From the NCBI GenBank assembly GCA_008933995.1, contig WARS01000036.1, positions 3,572,419 to 3,636,418 of the forward strand: a DNA stretch of 64,000 bases, read 5' to 3'. The notes beneath the pieces are model-generated. The model was not told the origin of the DNA. It did not search any database and saw nothing but the letters and a program-made list of their open reading frames with translations. This document shows, in pieces, positions 45,538 through 57,680 of this stretch. Numbering within the stretch: position 1 is the first letter of the stretch; every line of letters begins with the position of its first letter. This stretch comes from Datnioides undecimradiatus (lineage: Eukaryota > Chordata > Actinopteri > Lobotiformes > Datnioididae). A program made the position numbers and the translations under genes.

Positions 45538-46689
45538 TACACTGCATGTTGTCCTCTTTCTGCCTGGCTTCACCACAGAATTTGGGCAGAACAGTTGAAT
45601 TATTCAGTATCACCCCACCCGCCACACACACACACACGCTGTCCCTCCACCCTCTGGTTTCCTGCAGGACTGGATTAGATTAAAGTAGAGGTGGAAATTA
45701 CGACTCACTTCGCAGATTGAAAGATTTTATTTTGGAATTGTAGAATTGCAGAGTTGTAATTTTCATTTTTTGCTTTTCTTTATTCTTTATTCTTTCTTTC
45801 CTTCCTTGACCGCCACAATGTGTCGATTTGTCAAGCATCATACCAGCTAATGTCTGGTTCAGTACCGTCCTGTTGTGTCTGCACACCAGGATGGTATATA
45901 ATTGTGCAGTTGAAGTACCACTATTTGTCAAAGGAGAACACTCATATAGTTAAACCTTACCAGCAGGTTTAAAGTGGCAGACATTCATTAAGTTGTGCAA
46001 AATTATAGAGGGCCTGTAGACAGTGTGTGTCCCCAGTCTGTGGAACTTAGTTACAACAACAGAAAGGCAGCAGTGACTACTTTATGGCTGTAGTCACGGC
46101 AGCAGGATGCAGGGGGTCTGTGTCTGCAGTTAGTTGTTAGACAGGTGGACCCTTAAATCAGTCTCATTTGATAGGAATCCTCCTGTTTATATCACAGTTA
46201 ATGCTTAATCTCACCTTAAATGTGTCCTCGCTGGAAACTGCCCTGCTAAGAAGAACAACAGCATCAGTTATTTCAGCGAACAAGTGACAAAGCCATAAAA
46301 CCCAACGGCTTTAGGAATTATCTATCTTATCTGTCTCAAAGCTGTTTAGGGCAAAGGGAGAAGTCTGGTGACAAGTGAGGAGGCTGGGAAGGATGAAAGG
46401 CTCGACGAAACATCTGACTTCAGCTCTTTGTTTGTTTCCTGCTTCCTTCCAAAATCAAAAAGGACTTCTTTCAGCACTGACCACAGTAAGGACCATGGTT
46501 TTGGTTGTATCCCTGAACTCTACAAAGTACCAATTTTAACCCGAAGCTGTTTTTGTGTCTAACCCAGACCAAACCTCAACCGTTGTATTATCAGTTCATA
46601 AAACAGATTTAGTTTTCTAACAGTGAATTGCAGCGGTTGTGAAAGAACACAGGTCAGATCATGCTGTCCTGCTGTTAGGGGATTCAGAT
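45531..46689. other. Unique non-coding sequence
   Basis: A short CA run lies near 45624. Nothing else recognised. Confidence 0.5.
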
Positions 46690-47060
46690 CAAAAAGAATG
46701 TCATATGCTCATATGTTCATGAGGGCAATGACCAACAAAGTCATTTTTAATTTAATAAGGCAGACTCCCCAGCTGCATTGCAAAAGCCAGAGGCAGTCCA
46801 TTGCAAATGAGCGGAGCATCTCCCCCTCACACGTTTGCTGCTCATTTATGAACCACAAATGAGCGGCAAACCTGTGAAAACCCCCAAACATGTTGGCAAA
46901 ACACTTAAAAACCATAATGGAAATGTGGCCAATGAAGGAAGAGACCGCTCGAAGGTGCTTCACCTCTGGAGCACTCTCATTGTTGGGATGACCCCAGAAA
47001 ATACGGCGATCTTTCTGGGGTTAGCACAGTAATGAGTGCTGGACCGGGCCTTTAGGTGTG
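46690..47060. other. Candidate conserved noncoding element
   Basis: Balanced, non-repetitive sequence with octamer-like and ATTA words (ttgcaaatgagc, tttttaatttaataag) and a 10-bp inverted repeat, accccagaaa (46991-47000) with tttctggggt (47012-47021). No gene recognised. The 'conserved' part is a guess. Confidence 0.25.
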
Positions 47061-47988
47061 CAGGGCCAGCGTGACAGTTCACACAGACAACGGCGAGCCT
47101 GCAGAGTTTTATTTTTAGCTGGCGATTTCTTTTTCTGAATGGCAAAAAAGGAAAACGATCTGAGCACTTCTGGACCCAGCCATACTTGCGCTGTTGTGCT
47201 GTCTTGTCATCTTTGTCCCTCGACATGCTTTTTCTTCCCTGACAGTGAAGCTCTCTCCATCTCTGGGTTGTTATTTTGGTTGGGTTTCTCCCCTTAGGCC
47301 AAGCTTATCAGACAGACCCTGAAGTATTGATGCCCAAATCCCAGTCTAGTTTCTATGCGCTGCTCAGCAGGTGGCTGCACACACACACAAGCAGATTTCA
47401 ACGGTGGGGTCCTGAGGGACAACAGCGAGGGGAAAAAATAAAAAATAAATACGGCCCCTGCCTTGGCTCATATGGAATTAAAGAGCTTTCTGTCTTCTGT
47501 TTCAGATTCTTCTTTAACCTCCAGCCATCCTTCCAACAAGACAGATTTTGTAGCCTGTGGTTCATCACAGCAGGCACGCACACACACGCGCGCATACACA
47601 CACACAGATACCTAATGGATGAATCCTTGGCTTCTGAACGCTGCAGATGTCACCGCTGGGCTGATGAATGTTGGGTCTGCCAGCTTATAGCTCAAATATA
47701 ATTACATTCACTGGAGACATACAACCAAAGACTGCTGTTAATTCTTAACGCACAACAGCTTCAAAGTAGCACGACGACAGTAGCTGTGTCGCAGTTCAGG
47801 TTCAGGCTCCTTGTCGTTAGCATTATATTATTATCTATTAAGGTTTAGACGGGTCACTTGATGTGTTTTAGGTAACTTTACCACAGCGTCTGCATGGCTA
47901 GCTACCCTGTTGTACATATTCATTCAAAATGAAAGAATTACTTTGGGTGTTAGGGTGTTGGATTGGGAAGCAAACAAGATCTCACAAA
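47061..47988. other. Unique sequence with CA/CG tract
   Basis: The segment 47300-47369 (QAYQTDPEVLMPKSQSSFY...) follows a strong acceptor and ends at a weak donor, AGCAG|GTGGCT, but is not convincing. The CA/CG tract is at 47574. Confidence 0.45.
47574..47606. repeat. (CA)n-(CG)n tract
   Basis: cacgcacacacacgcgcgca and cacacaca. Confidence 0.93.
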
Positions 47989-48332
47989 GAATATCGTGTA
48001 AAAGTTGTTTTATTCAGGTAATCCAACATAAAAGGTGAAACCAATACATTTTATAGACTCATTACATGCAAAGTGAGATATCTCAAGCATTTTTTGTTGT
48101 AATTTTGCTGATTATGATTTACAGCTTATTAAAACCTCAAACCCAAAAACTCAGAAAATTAGAATACTGTGAAAAGCTTCAGTATTGTAGGCTCAAAGTG
48201 TCACACACTAATCAGTTAAGTAATCCAAACCTGCAAAAGGGTCCTGAGCCTTTAAAAAGTCACCTTTAAAAGTTGAGTTACAGAAATGCATGCACTTTTT
48301 CAGGATATTCTAATTTTCCGAGTAGTACTGTA
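47989..48332 (+). mobile_element. Tc1-like MITE
   Basis: Terminal region 'gaatatcgtgtaaaagttg' at the left and 'ggatattctaattttccgag' then tagtactgta at the right are partly reverse complementary (about 26 of 39 positions). Interior blocks (ctcagaaaattagaatactg, gctcaaagtgtcacacacta, ctgagcctttaaa) match the 5' non-coding part of a Tc1-like family common in fish. The transposase coding region is absent, so it is an internally deleted, non-autonomous copy. Confidence 0.75.
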
Positions 48333-50344
48333 TATGCTGACTATGCTAGAACCATTGCACGTATTCAGTATTGCCAGCATTGTTGTAATGACACCACTGG
48401 TTTAGCGGTCACTGCTAACACTAAAATTGATTTTGATTTTTGTTGAAAATCCATTTATTTATTCTGCAGCTTTCAGGAGGCACTGTTGTTTTGTTTTGGA
48501 GAGTTTTTAAATCCTGATTTGCTAAAAAAATATCTGTATCCATCACTCTTAAAACAGCCAAAACAAAGTGATAAATTCAATAATAAACTTATTTCCTGAT
48601 GGAGAAGCGTGGCATCTTAACAGTGAATCGTGTTTTATATATTGCATTGAAACATCTCACTTTACCGGGACACTGAAAGAAGATGAGAAGATGAGATGAG
48701 AAAAATCAGAAAATAAAATCAAATAAAATCTCGAGTTATCCTGATACAGATTTGACAAATGTGATAGTGACCGGTATGATTCCGGATTATTAGTAATCGT
48801 GAAATCAGAAAAGAAAGTCGCCGTGCACATGCTTTCATACGCATCTGAAGAAGATGCAGCAGATGGTCGTTTTATTTTCCCGATACTGTCTTCCTCTGAG
48901 TGTTCAGTTCAGACGTGAAGACCAAATCCAAAAGACCCGTGGCAGATATTCAGGCAGAGATATAAAAAATCCAAGCTAACTACCTGTGGCATTTATTCAA
49001 ATGAACGACAGATGGTGCGGAGCAGATAGAGAAGCAGCTGAGAGGAGAGATAAGGAAACTCCGAGTGGAGCCCGTTTGGTGTCCTGATCTAAACACCTCG
49101 TTTGTTGGTGGACGCGTGAGAGGACGTGAGCAACTGTTGACGCTCGCTGCTCTTGCACTGTATGGGACACAAATTTGACCGCACACAAATAATAAACGAC
49201 ATATGCCGTGCTTTTCTTCTTTACTTTTGAAGGCATTTAACCATTTTAATCCCCGATTTACAGTGAATAATAGATCTGCTGCCGCTGAATGTTATCTACC
49301 GAGATACGACTTCAATAGTGAACTGAAACTTTAGTGATCTTCAATAATTTTGGCTTTGATTATATCAGCACTTTTCAGTCTATTTCACCACCTTTTACCA
49401 TCTCCACCGCTCCGTGCCAACAACCAGTTGAGCTGCCAATAAGGTTTTTTTTTTTTTAGTGCCTCAATATTTTCTCTCAGTTTTACAGGAGCTGTGAACA
49501 AATGTGTTTTGTCTGGAAGCTGCAGGATCTAAACAGAGATAAATTAGACCCAATGGTTTATTGATCTGATGCATTGCATGATAATATGCAAAAAGAACTT
49601 TATGATTTTGGGTGTGTTGGAGCAGGTAAACAAACAAGACGTCAGAGCTCATTACTCTGATGCAGCAGCACAGTTTCATCCGTAGTTTTGTGTCCACCAT
49701 TTGTAAGTTCAGGACAGTCATGTATGTTAAGTGACCATAATTTAGCATTATGAACAGCTGAGATGGACATCCCACAATGCACTGGGACACACTATCAGCC
49801 ATGCTGGTTATTTCAACATTAGATGATTAGATGTGGCACTGTTGCTATGGACCCCCTCGATCCAATCTTGTCAGGTCATCTCAAACATGACAACATCTTT
49901 AGGGCTCATCAGTGTTAGAGACGCTATGTAATTTCATCAATACTCTGCGAGGCACCGCTTTTACATTTGAGAGCTATATTGTGATCAATGTCGCTTCAAG
50001 GAGGAGACCGTGTAATCAGGCCAGCCAGAAAGATCCCTCACCAGCTTCCCAGCCAAAACATCAAGACTGTGTTTGATGAAGTGATGAGTTCACCTGAGCA
50101 ACTGCGATATGACAGACATCAGACAAACTGCTGGAGTCACTGAAACTTACACTTTTTTTATTTTGACATCCAGAAGTCCAATTACAAATACATAACGTTA
50201 AGACTTCAGCTGATTGTCATCTTCTTGTTTGAGGCGACAGTGTAACCAGGAGCTGCTGGGACGCTAATGCAGATAATAATATGATGACATTATACATCTT
50301 ATGCATCTTGTTCTCAGTCTAAACTGAAATATCTCTTAATTTGA
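48333..50344. other. Unique non-coding sequence
   Basis: No gene or repeat recognised. Confidence 0.5.
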
Positions 50345-50640
50345 GGGATTGCCATGACATTTTATTACAGACATTCAGAGTCCCCTGAGGAATCCCACTG
50401 ACTGGTGATCGTCTGACTTTTCTTTTTGGCCACCATCAGGTTGACATTTGTGTTTTTAGTGAAATACCTTGACAACAAGAACTGCCATGTAACTTAGTTT
50501 AAATTTCAGTGTCGCCTTTAGGATGAATTGTGATAACTGAGGCACCAGCTATATTTTATGTTTTAGAGAGCTAAAATGCTGATCACATGGAGCATCATGG
50601 AGGAAGTAGCATGACTGTAGGCTCATGCATGTCTTTCACT
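50345..50640 (+). repeat. Widespread percomorph repeat ('ttgccatgacattttgt')
   Basis: Blocks in order: gattgccatgacatttta, cagacattcagagtcccc, gaggaatcccactgactggt, ccaccatcaggttgacattt, gtgtttttagtgaaatacct and aggatgaattgtgataactg. I recognise the series as a very common percomorph repeat. No coding region. Confidence 0.7.
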
Positions 50641-51003
50641 TCCAGACCTCTCCTTCCCCACTTCTTTCATCTCTGTTCCGCCCACATTTAATAAACACGG
50701 ACACTGAAAGGACACACCTGAACTTTCCACAAGCTCGTTTCCCCAGGAGAAGCTCCCATGCCAGCACCTCAGAATGCGGGAGAAGAGACTATGGAGAAAG
50801 AGGAGGACAGATGAGGAATGGGTGGATTGAAGGATGTGAAGATGGAAGGATACATGGAAATGGAGTACAGACAGGAGGTGAGGAGGCGGAAAGCAGTTTG
50901 AGAACTTTCAGACTGCACAGCGGAGAGTTTCAGAGGGGCAACTGGGCATGTGTGCTCACGTTGTGTCTATCCAAGTGGAAAGCTCATAACTGGTGTGAGT
51001 TTA

Positions 51004-51047
51004 TGTGTGTAGGTGTGTGTATGTGTGTGCGCGCGCACGTGTGTGTG
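51004..51047. repeat. (TG)n-(CG)n imperfect tract
   Basis: GT runs with gcgcgcgca in the middle. Confidence 0.92.
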
Positions 51048-51448
51048 GGTGGATACAGTATGTGCGATAAGGTTTCTGGTTCATAGAAGTTTGGAGAAAA
51101 TCACCAGAAGCACAAACTGGAAAACTGCAGTTTAGAGGATTTGAAAATAAAAAATGTGGCTGTTTTTCACAACCGCGCACTCTCCGCTCGCAGCCTGGTT
51201 TCTGCTTCACATGACCTTCATTGAAGAGGGAAGCAAAGTCTTCCAGTAACATGATGTCATCTCTGAATAAAACATGGTGAAGGAGAGCAAGAGTTCTCTG
51301 TTGGAGGAATGATCTCATCGCTTTACAGGAAGAAAAATCTTCTCCTGAGCACAAAAAAGATTTAAATGCCAGTGTCATCGCACCATATCACATCAGATCT
51401 AAAAATATACTGTGGCTTCTTTTAACTGGATCAGTATATGCACCTACA

Positions 51449-51464
51449 CACACACACACACACA
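51449..51464. repeat. Short (CA)n microsatellite
   Basis: About eight CA units. Confidence 0.9.
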
Positions 51465-51589
51465 TATAGAATGACTCACAACCCATCGTTAAATCTTAAA
51501 GAAACACTCCCCGATTGTGTCAAATTGTTTTACAGTTCTCAATAGCTGCAATAAATCTATACATTTCCTCTCATTGGTTAAGTTTCAAC

Positions 51590-51740
51590 TAGATGTTTCT
51601 GCCCTTAATGCTAAGCTAAGCTAACAGTTTACTAGCCAGAGTATATTTACCAGACAGACATGAGAGTGGTATCAATCTTCTCGATTTACCCCTTGAAATA
51701 AAGTGAATACACATATTTCCATAAATGATAAACTATGTCA
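51590..51740 (+). repeat. 'gctaagctaagctaa' fish repeat, fuller copy
   Basis: ccttaatgctaagctaagc, taacagtttactagccag and 'gacatgagagtggtatcaat' then cttctcgattta, followed by 'gaatacacatatttccat'. This block order is a widespread fish repeat. Non-coding. Confidence 0.72.
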
Positions 51741-52330
51741 TTGAATCATGTTTTCTGGGAGGAAGTTTTGGGGATATTATTAGGGTCTGTAATTGCATGA
51801 AATCTATTAGTGAAGCGATGTGAACTGCAACATGGGTTTTAACAAGGTTTTGGCTGCAGGATCTTATTAAAGATTTTTCTGTTTGTTTGTTTGCCAGTGC
51901 CAAGCACACACTCAGACACGCACACACGCACACTCACAGAAATGCGGTAATGACCATGGAGGCATGATGTGCAGCCAGCTCACTAATTTTAGTTTGGCAC
52001 AACAATAGCGGCAGAAAATTTGCAATGAGTGATGTCAAATCACGCCCAAGGCCAAGCCGCGCAGGTGCAAAACGACTGAAAAGCTAACACTGCCTCATCA
52101 AAACAAACAGAAAAAGTAAAATATAGGAAAAATCAAGAAAATCAAAGAGGGAAACCTGACTTGAAACCGGGTTCAATCAATTTCTCCGCTGATCATTTTA
52201 GCCGAGCAATCAAACTAATGAGAGCGAAGACGAGGAACTGAACATGCAGTAATTACAGGAGAACATCACGACCTCCTGCTTACACACCCCGGGCACAGGA
52301 AGTGACACGTGAGAGCAGGCAGTGGTTAAT
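51741..52330. other. Unique non-coding sequence
   Basis: A short imperfect CA run lies near 51905. Nothing else recognised. Confidence 0.5.
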
Positions 52331-52500
52331 TACTATTGACACTCCACTGCCGTCCCACCTCAGTCGCTCCCCATGCTAAAATAATTAATGCTGTCGCCGT
52401 CATCCCCGGTCCCTGTAGCCATGGCGATGAGAAGATTTTTTTCCCCCGGGCCCCCCCTGGTTGTCAAGCAGCAGTTAGCCAATGAGGAGGAGACTCAGTG
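52331..52500. promoter_or_regulatory. GC-mixed element with X-box-like site, candidate regulatory block
   Basis: Non-repetitive and GC-richer than its flanks. Contains an ATTA core (aaataattaatgctg) and gtagccatggcgat (52415-52428), an RFX X-box-like site. Bordered by the GT tract. Function inferred only. Confidence 0.3.
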
Positions 52501-52501
52501 A

Positions 52502-52541
52502 GTGTGTGTGCGTCTGTGAGTGTGTGTGTGTTGTGTGTGTG
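52502..52541. repeat. Imperfect (TG)n microsatellite
   Basis: TG units broken by cgtctg and ttg. Confidence 0.93.
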
Positions 52542-52897
52542 AATATACAGTTGAGTAGCGATTGTTCAGAATGATTTAAGGTAAAGCTTGAAGCTACAGG
52601 GACCAGCTTCAGTCAGCTGGTTTGCAAACGGCACATTTCCTGTAAATCAGCATCAACATCTTAACAAGGATCTGGAAATCAACGTAGAGACAGAAAGAAC
52701 ATCTAGTAAAATCAAATCCTGCACAGTGAACATCAGGACAATCTATAGTTTTCACTCTGTGGGTTTCCAAAACATAAAGATTTTGCTTTTGACAATAATT
52801 AAAATGTTTTTTTCAACCAAAACAACAGAGTTTCACCTCTTCACCGGCCAGAATTTACAAAAAATGTGCTCCTGTCTCCCTCCCTCTTTATTTTTAG

Positions 52898-52956
52898 GGT
52901 AGACCATCAGCTGCAGGAGAGAGAGTTGTGGAGGGGGCTCAGGAGAGCAGCACCAG
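52898..52956 (+). CDS. Candidate internal exon, 59 bases, two frames open
   Basis: A very strong acceptor (ctccctccctctttatttttag) ends at 52897, and donor CACCAG|GTGAGC starts at 52957. Two of three frames are open: VDHQLQERELWRGLRRAAP and GRPSAAGERVVEGAQESST. A length of 59 bases shifts phase. No known domain. It could be a 5' UTR or lncRNA exon. Confidence 0.22.
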
Positions 52957-53734
52957 GTGAGCTCATTGTCACAGCTGGTGCTTGTTGACTAATCAGTCTT
53001 TGCTCTTCTTATGGGGCACCGTGCTGGACTTCAGATGACTGCAGCGTGCTGGAAACAGATGGCCACGTCAGACTTTTTGATTTGAGTTTGTAATGTACAT
53101 CGTGTCAAAAGTGTTTCTGAGCCAGGGTTGAAAATAAAGCTGTCATGCCTTCCTGTGGCTTGTTTGCTGCAGCGAGATCTGCTGCAGTATGTTTCTTTTG
53201 AGCTGTATTTGTTGTTGCGGAGTGGCAGAATAACTCGGGTTAGAACCTCCACCCCCTTAAACGGGTTTATATCGTACTGTGTCGGGACAACAAGATTTTC
53301 AAGGATGGGCAGGACAGGGTCTAGGAGTGCAAATCTAATAGAGAAAGACTCTCCAATGTTCTGAGTGAAGATGGAGTTGAGATGAATGCATCTGACATCT
53401 TTCAATTTTTCAGTTTTGATAAGAATAACAGTTGTTGAGCGTAAGTACAACAAAACATGGGAAAACTAAGGGCGCCTAAACACTGCTTTCATGCTGCCGT
53501 GCGTGTGTGTGTCTGTCTTTGTTTTCTAAGTGGTTGCAGTGGCCGTGAAGGTCCTGAAGCAGCTATTGTGTCACCTACTAAACATGTGAAATACTGCTTG
53601 TTGCTGAAATCTCTGAGCTTTTCTTTGACCAGCCAGCAAGAAACGACACTGAAACACAAAACAAAGTGAGGTCCTCTGCCATTGGCAACCAAAACCCCTG
53701 GAGCAGAAACTTGACTGAAAGAACTTTAAATGTA
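52957..53734. other. Unique non-coding sequence
   Basis: A 140-codon minus-strand frame (53031-53453) is not assignable. Confidence 0.5.
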
Positions 53735-54140
53735 CACCCATGTCCACTTGTAGAATATGTCCAAAACCAGGATTAATCTGCTGCTGCATCAAACTCCTCT
53801 CCTCTGATTTCAGGCTCTTCACCAGATGTTGACCTGTCTGCGGGGATTTGCTACTTTCTGGCCACACGAGCGTTAGTAAGGTCCAACACTGATGTTGGGT
53901 ATTAGGGGCTGGCTCAGAGTCAGCGTTCCTGTCCTTCCCAGAAGTTGCACTCAGGCCAGTCAAGTTCCTCCACAACAAACTAGGAAAACCATTTCTTTAC
54001 AAACTTGGCCTTGAGCACTAAGAGATTGTTACGTTGAAAAAGGAAGGCGGCCAACACAGTCCACTGACAGCTGGAAGCACATTATTATTGGATCCTTCAG
54101 CATTGCGATTTCCATTCATTAGAAATGCACAATACAGTGT
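53735..54140 (-). pseudogene. Decayed Tc1-like transposase, C-terminal part
   Basis: Minus strand. Residues such as QHLVKSLKSEERSL and QCWTLLTLVWPESSK align by eye with the C-terminal tail of Tc1-like transposases (LTNALV...QHLVESL). DNA blocks match the same family as 10565 and 32008 (cgttagtaaggtccaacact, gatgttgggtattaggggct, gaagcacattattattgg). The copy has substitutions and gaps and cannot encode an active enzyme. Confidence 0.75.
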
Positions 54141-57100
54141 GTAGACGTGGGTGTCCTGCAGTCCAAATGCAGGTAAAGCCCCTAAACAAGTTCCAAGAGT
54201 TTTGCAAAGGCTCATTGAGCTAGAAATGGGCCCTCGTCTGGCTGTGGGTTTGCTGATCATAAGACTCATATCACATTTGAGTTATTTCACTTGAGACATT
54301 TACAGTGCACCACTGTAGCATATTGTGACAGATCCATATGAGCCATATCAGCAGCACTTGTTCTCCCCGTGATCATCTTGCACCATTTCAGGTCACATTG
54401 ATTTTTGGTTTTCTTCTCCACAGTAATCTCTTACACCCTCACCATGTGTGTTGTCCTCTTCCTCCTCTGCTTTCATATCTGTCAACTGCACTGGCTTTTA
54501 TGGATTGAATCGCTATGAATATGAGGGCAAACAATTTGTGACAATGCACTTGAAAAGGATTATAGGATACTTGACATTTCTGTGTGTGTGTATGTGTGTG
54601 CATGCGCATGCCCATGTGGATCAGAAGGTGTCCTGGTGGTCCTCTGTTTTCTGTTGGACCCTCTAATCCTTTTAAATCAGCTTTGTTAATCCCACTTTCT
54701 TCTCACAGCTGCTGTGGCTTCACGCAGGCACATACAAGCGTTCGTACCACTGTGCATACCGGCTGCCTTTTCTGCTCGCTTCAAGGGAACACTGACATCT
54801 TTGGAAATATACTTGTTTGTGGGTTTTGCAAAGATGGAGACAGATTAGAAACCCGATATCGGTTTCGCTCTTTTTCCATCCAGCACAAAGACAGCTGTAG
54901 AAACATTGAGTCCATTAACAATGGTAAACTGAGCATTTACAAGGGAAAACACAGGCAGATGATGTGAAAATGGAGGAAATACATCATGCTGGTGAATAAA
55001 TTAACTTCTAAACCTAAAACTTCATTTAAGTGGTTTTAGCACACTGTCTGTTTCTTCTTAAACACTTCAAAAATCACGAAAAAGGAACATTCAGGAATTA
55101 AATTCACAAGTTAGCAAGACATTTGGGCTTTTTGCTTTTCGACTAATCCAATTTGCTAATTCCTTACAGAAGCCAGTGTGTTCAGGAAAAGAAAGGCTTT
55201 TTGTCTGGGTCGCCCTTATTATGAGGAATGAATGGGCACCACCTTGGAATCCAATATTTAGTTCTCATGCTCCTTATTGGGGACATATTCACACATGTAG
55301 CTAATTGCTTAGCTTTTTGCTTAGCTTCTTGCCTATGATGCTAGGATGTAAGCAAGATCAGCGACATCAACATACTAATGAAGACTAATCTACCAAACCT
55401 ACACTGTAGATCGTGGCCTTGAGGTTGTGGTAGACGAAGATGTCGTCGGGAACAAAATCAAATAGAACAGGTCGTGATCTTGTTATTGCAATATTTATGA
55501 GGATTGAAAATACACTTGTATTGTCTGATTTACCTTCAGTGGGTCTTTATTAATACATAAGCTTTGTCAGATTTGTTTACCCCTCTGCCATTTTGATGAA
55601 ATGAGTTGTTTTGTGGCGTCTCGGGTGTAAAAGTCTTGACTGTGAAAACAATAAGTCAGATTGGCAGAGGTGCAACAGAGGAAGGATAAGGAGGTGTGAG
55701 ATGCAAAAGCAACACAGCCACTCCCTTGTGTTACCAATGGGATTTCTTTTTTGTTTGGCAGCTTTGCCCTTTTTCTCCTTCACCTAATCTCTCTCAAATA
55801 TTCTCTCCGACTCTCCCCCCTTCCCAAAGATCTGTTTATGGAGGCAGAGTCTTTGAACCTCAGCAGTCTTTATAGTTCAGAGGCTGTGAGGAGGCAGCTG
55901 CTAATGTCAATGCTAATGACGTCTCCCCAACCTGGTGAACGCTCAAAACACCTCTGCACTGCCAGCTCACAGAGGCCAAGGTGCCAACAGTCCTGAATAC
56001 TTATATATTTCGGAGAATTCAAGTGGGGTGAATGTTTGGGGGTGGTTGTACCAAAGGAGGAGTGTGTTTTTTCTTTTTTAAATGAGGTGCTCCATTAATG
56101 TATTCCAGGAAAACAAAGATGAATGAAACAGCCCAGAGTTGCGAAGCTTTCGAGTTGTTGCAGAAGCGACTAGAGAGGCTGCATTCTTCAGCTAGCACGT
56201 CAACACCAAATTAGCATCCGGAAGCCCCAGGGACAGAAACACTGGGAAGCACCCTTTCCCCCCCTCTAAAGAAAACCTGAGGAGTGACACAAAGCTGCAG
56301 GGAGAAAGCAAGAGAGAGAGAGACAGATCATAATGAGGACTGCTCTTACACAGAGTGTCTGCAGCTGTGTCCTATTTCAGGCTCCTCCTCCTGCGAAGGA
56401 TGCTGCCTGTCCTTACGAAAGATGAAGGTCAGCAGGCTGAACCTGCACATCCTCCCAAATTAAACAGTCTTTTGAGGATTCATTGTCATCGTCAGTTCAT
56501 GCCTTGGGCCCTGTAGGCATAATCAGTAATATGAGTAGTGCTCACTCCGGGGTGGGGCGTAGAGCACAGAGCAGCTGCACACGTAGAGGAGCTTTATGCC
56601 ACCGATGCTCTTTGGATAGCAGGAGACCAGCATTGTTTAATATTGCCCTGATGACAAAAGCTGCTTGCCGCGTCTGATCGCTGACATTCAGTCACAGCAC
56701 AGTCTTCCTTCAAAGATGGTATGATTTCTGGGTGTACAAATCTCGGAAGTCTGAAAAACAAAGAACGCAACATCTTCACAAGGCAAAATATTTAGTTTTT
56801 CCAGGGTTACATGACAGCACTTTTAATTATAACTGTGAAATTCAGATATAGTTTTTACATATGTCAGCCAATGGCCACTGTCAAAGCCTCAGACTGACTG
56901 CTCTCATCTGAGGGCAATATTGGTCCTGCTTAGCTCAAATTACCATTAATAAGACATCAGACTGTTGCCAGTTAAGCACATAAACTTCATTTATGTAATT
57001 AGTTGAGAATCATGTTTTAGTGCTGCGGTGAATAGCTCCACTCTATAACAAGGCTGCAAACTCATGACATTACTGAGTGGCAAAGCACTTCATGTATCTC

Positions 57101-57390
57101 CAACCTGTGTGTCACTGAATTCGTCTCTTCTTGCAGCGACTGCTCTCGTCGGGTTCATCGTTTTATTAAGGGAGTCGCGCTTTTCAGGTGACTCACAGTG
57201 ATTTGCCGTATGAGTCCACAGTTGCGTCAAAACCTTTGTCTTCAGTTTCAGCCGCAGCTGTGGAAATGTTGTCTATTTATATCGAATTTCTGATTTCAGC
57301 CCAACCAGCCTGCATCCACTCCTGACTCATATTTATCTTCACCAATTTATGCCGTGATTTAACCTAGTTTTCTATTCCCCAGTTAGCTCC
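54141..57390. other. Unique non-coding sequence
   Basis: Small GT and GA runs near 54580 and 56310. No gene recognised. Confidence 0.5.
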
Positions 57391-57680
57391 GCTGTTCTTC
57401 ACAATGAGCGTCCAACACTAACTGGCTCTTAGTTAGCAATTAGTGTCCTCTCCCACAATAAAACACTTCACTAATAACTGCAGGTCTCTCTCCTCTCTCC
57501 CATCTGAAAAATACATTAACACATCAAAGCGATTCAATTAGATGCCCACAAAACACAGATTATAATATTAAGCAAATGAGGAGGCAATGAGTAACTGAGC
57601 TCAGATGAGTTAATTAGAAACAGTCAAGATTTGCATAAGGATCTGCCAGGAGAGGGCGCTGATTGCGAATTGTGAGAACG
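57391..57680. promoter_or_regulatory. Candidate enhancer block with CTCF-like site
   Basis: Holds ATTA and TTAG cores and the CTCF-like motif ccaggagagggcgc (57646-57659), which differs from CCASYAGRKGGCRS at one position. Inference from motif only. Confidence 0.35.

Larger units (their letters stand above)
50641..51589. other. Unique sequence
   Basis: Includes the GT/CG tract at 51004 and a short CA tract at 51449. Open frames at 50625-51086 and 51001-51378 have no domain. Confidence 0.5.

Noticed and set aside
45231-45683. 150-codon plus-strand frame
   Set aside because: Built from the TG and CA tracts; no domain.
47300-47369. Possible exon QAYQTDPEVLMPKSQSSFY
   Set aside because: Weak donor and frame continues into a CA tract.
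53031-53453. 140-codon minus-strand frame
   Set aside because: Fairly protein-like but no family recognised and no supporting signals.
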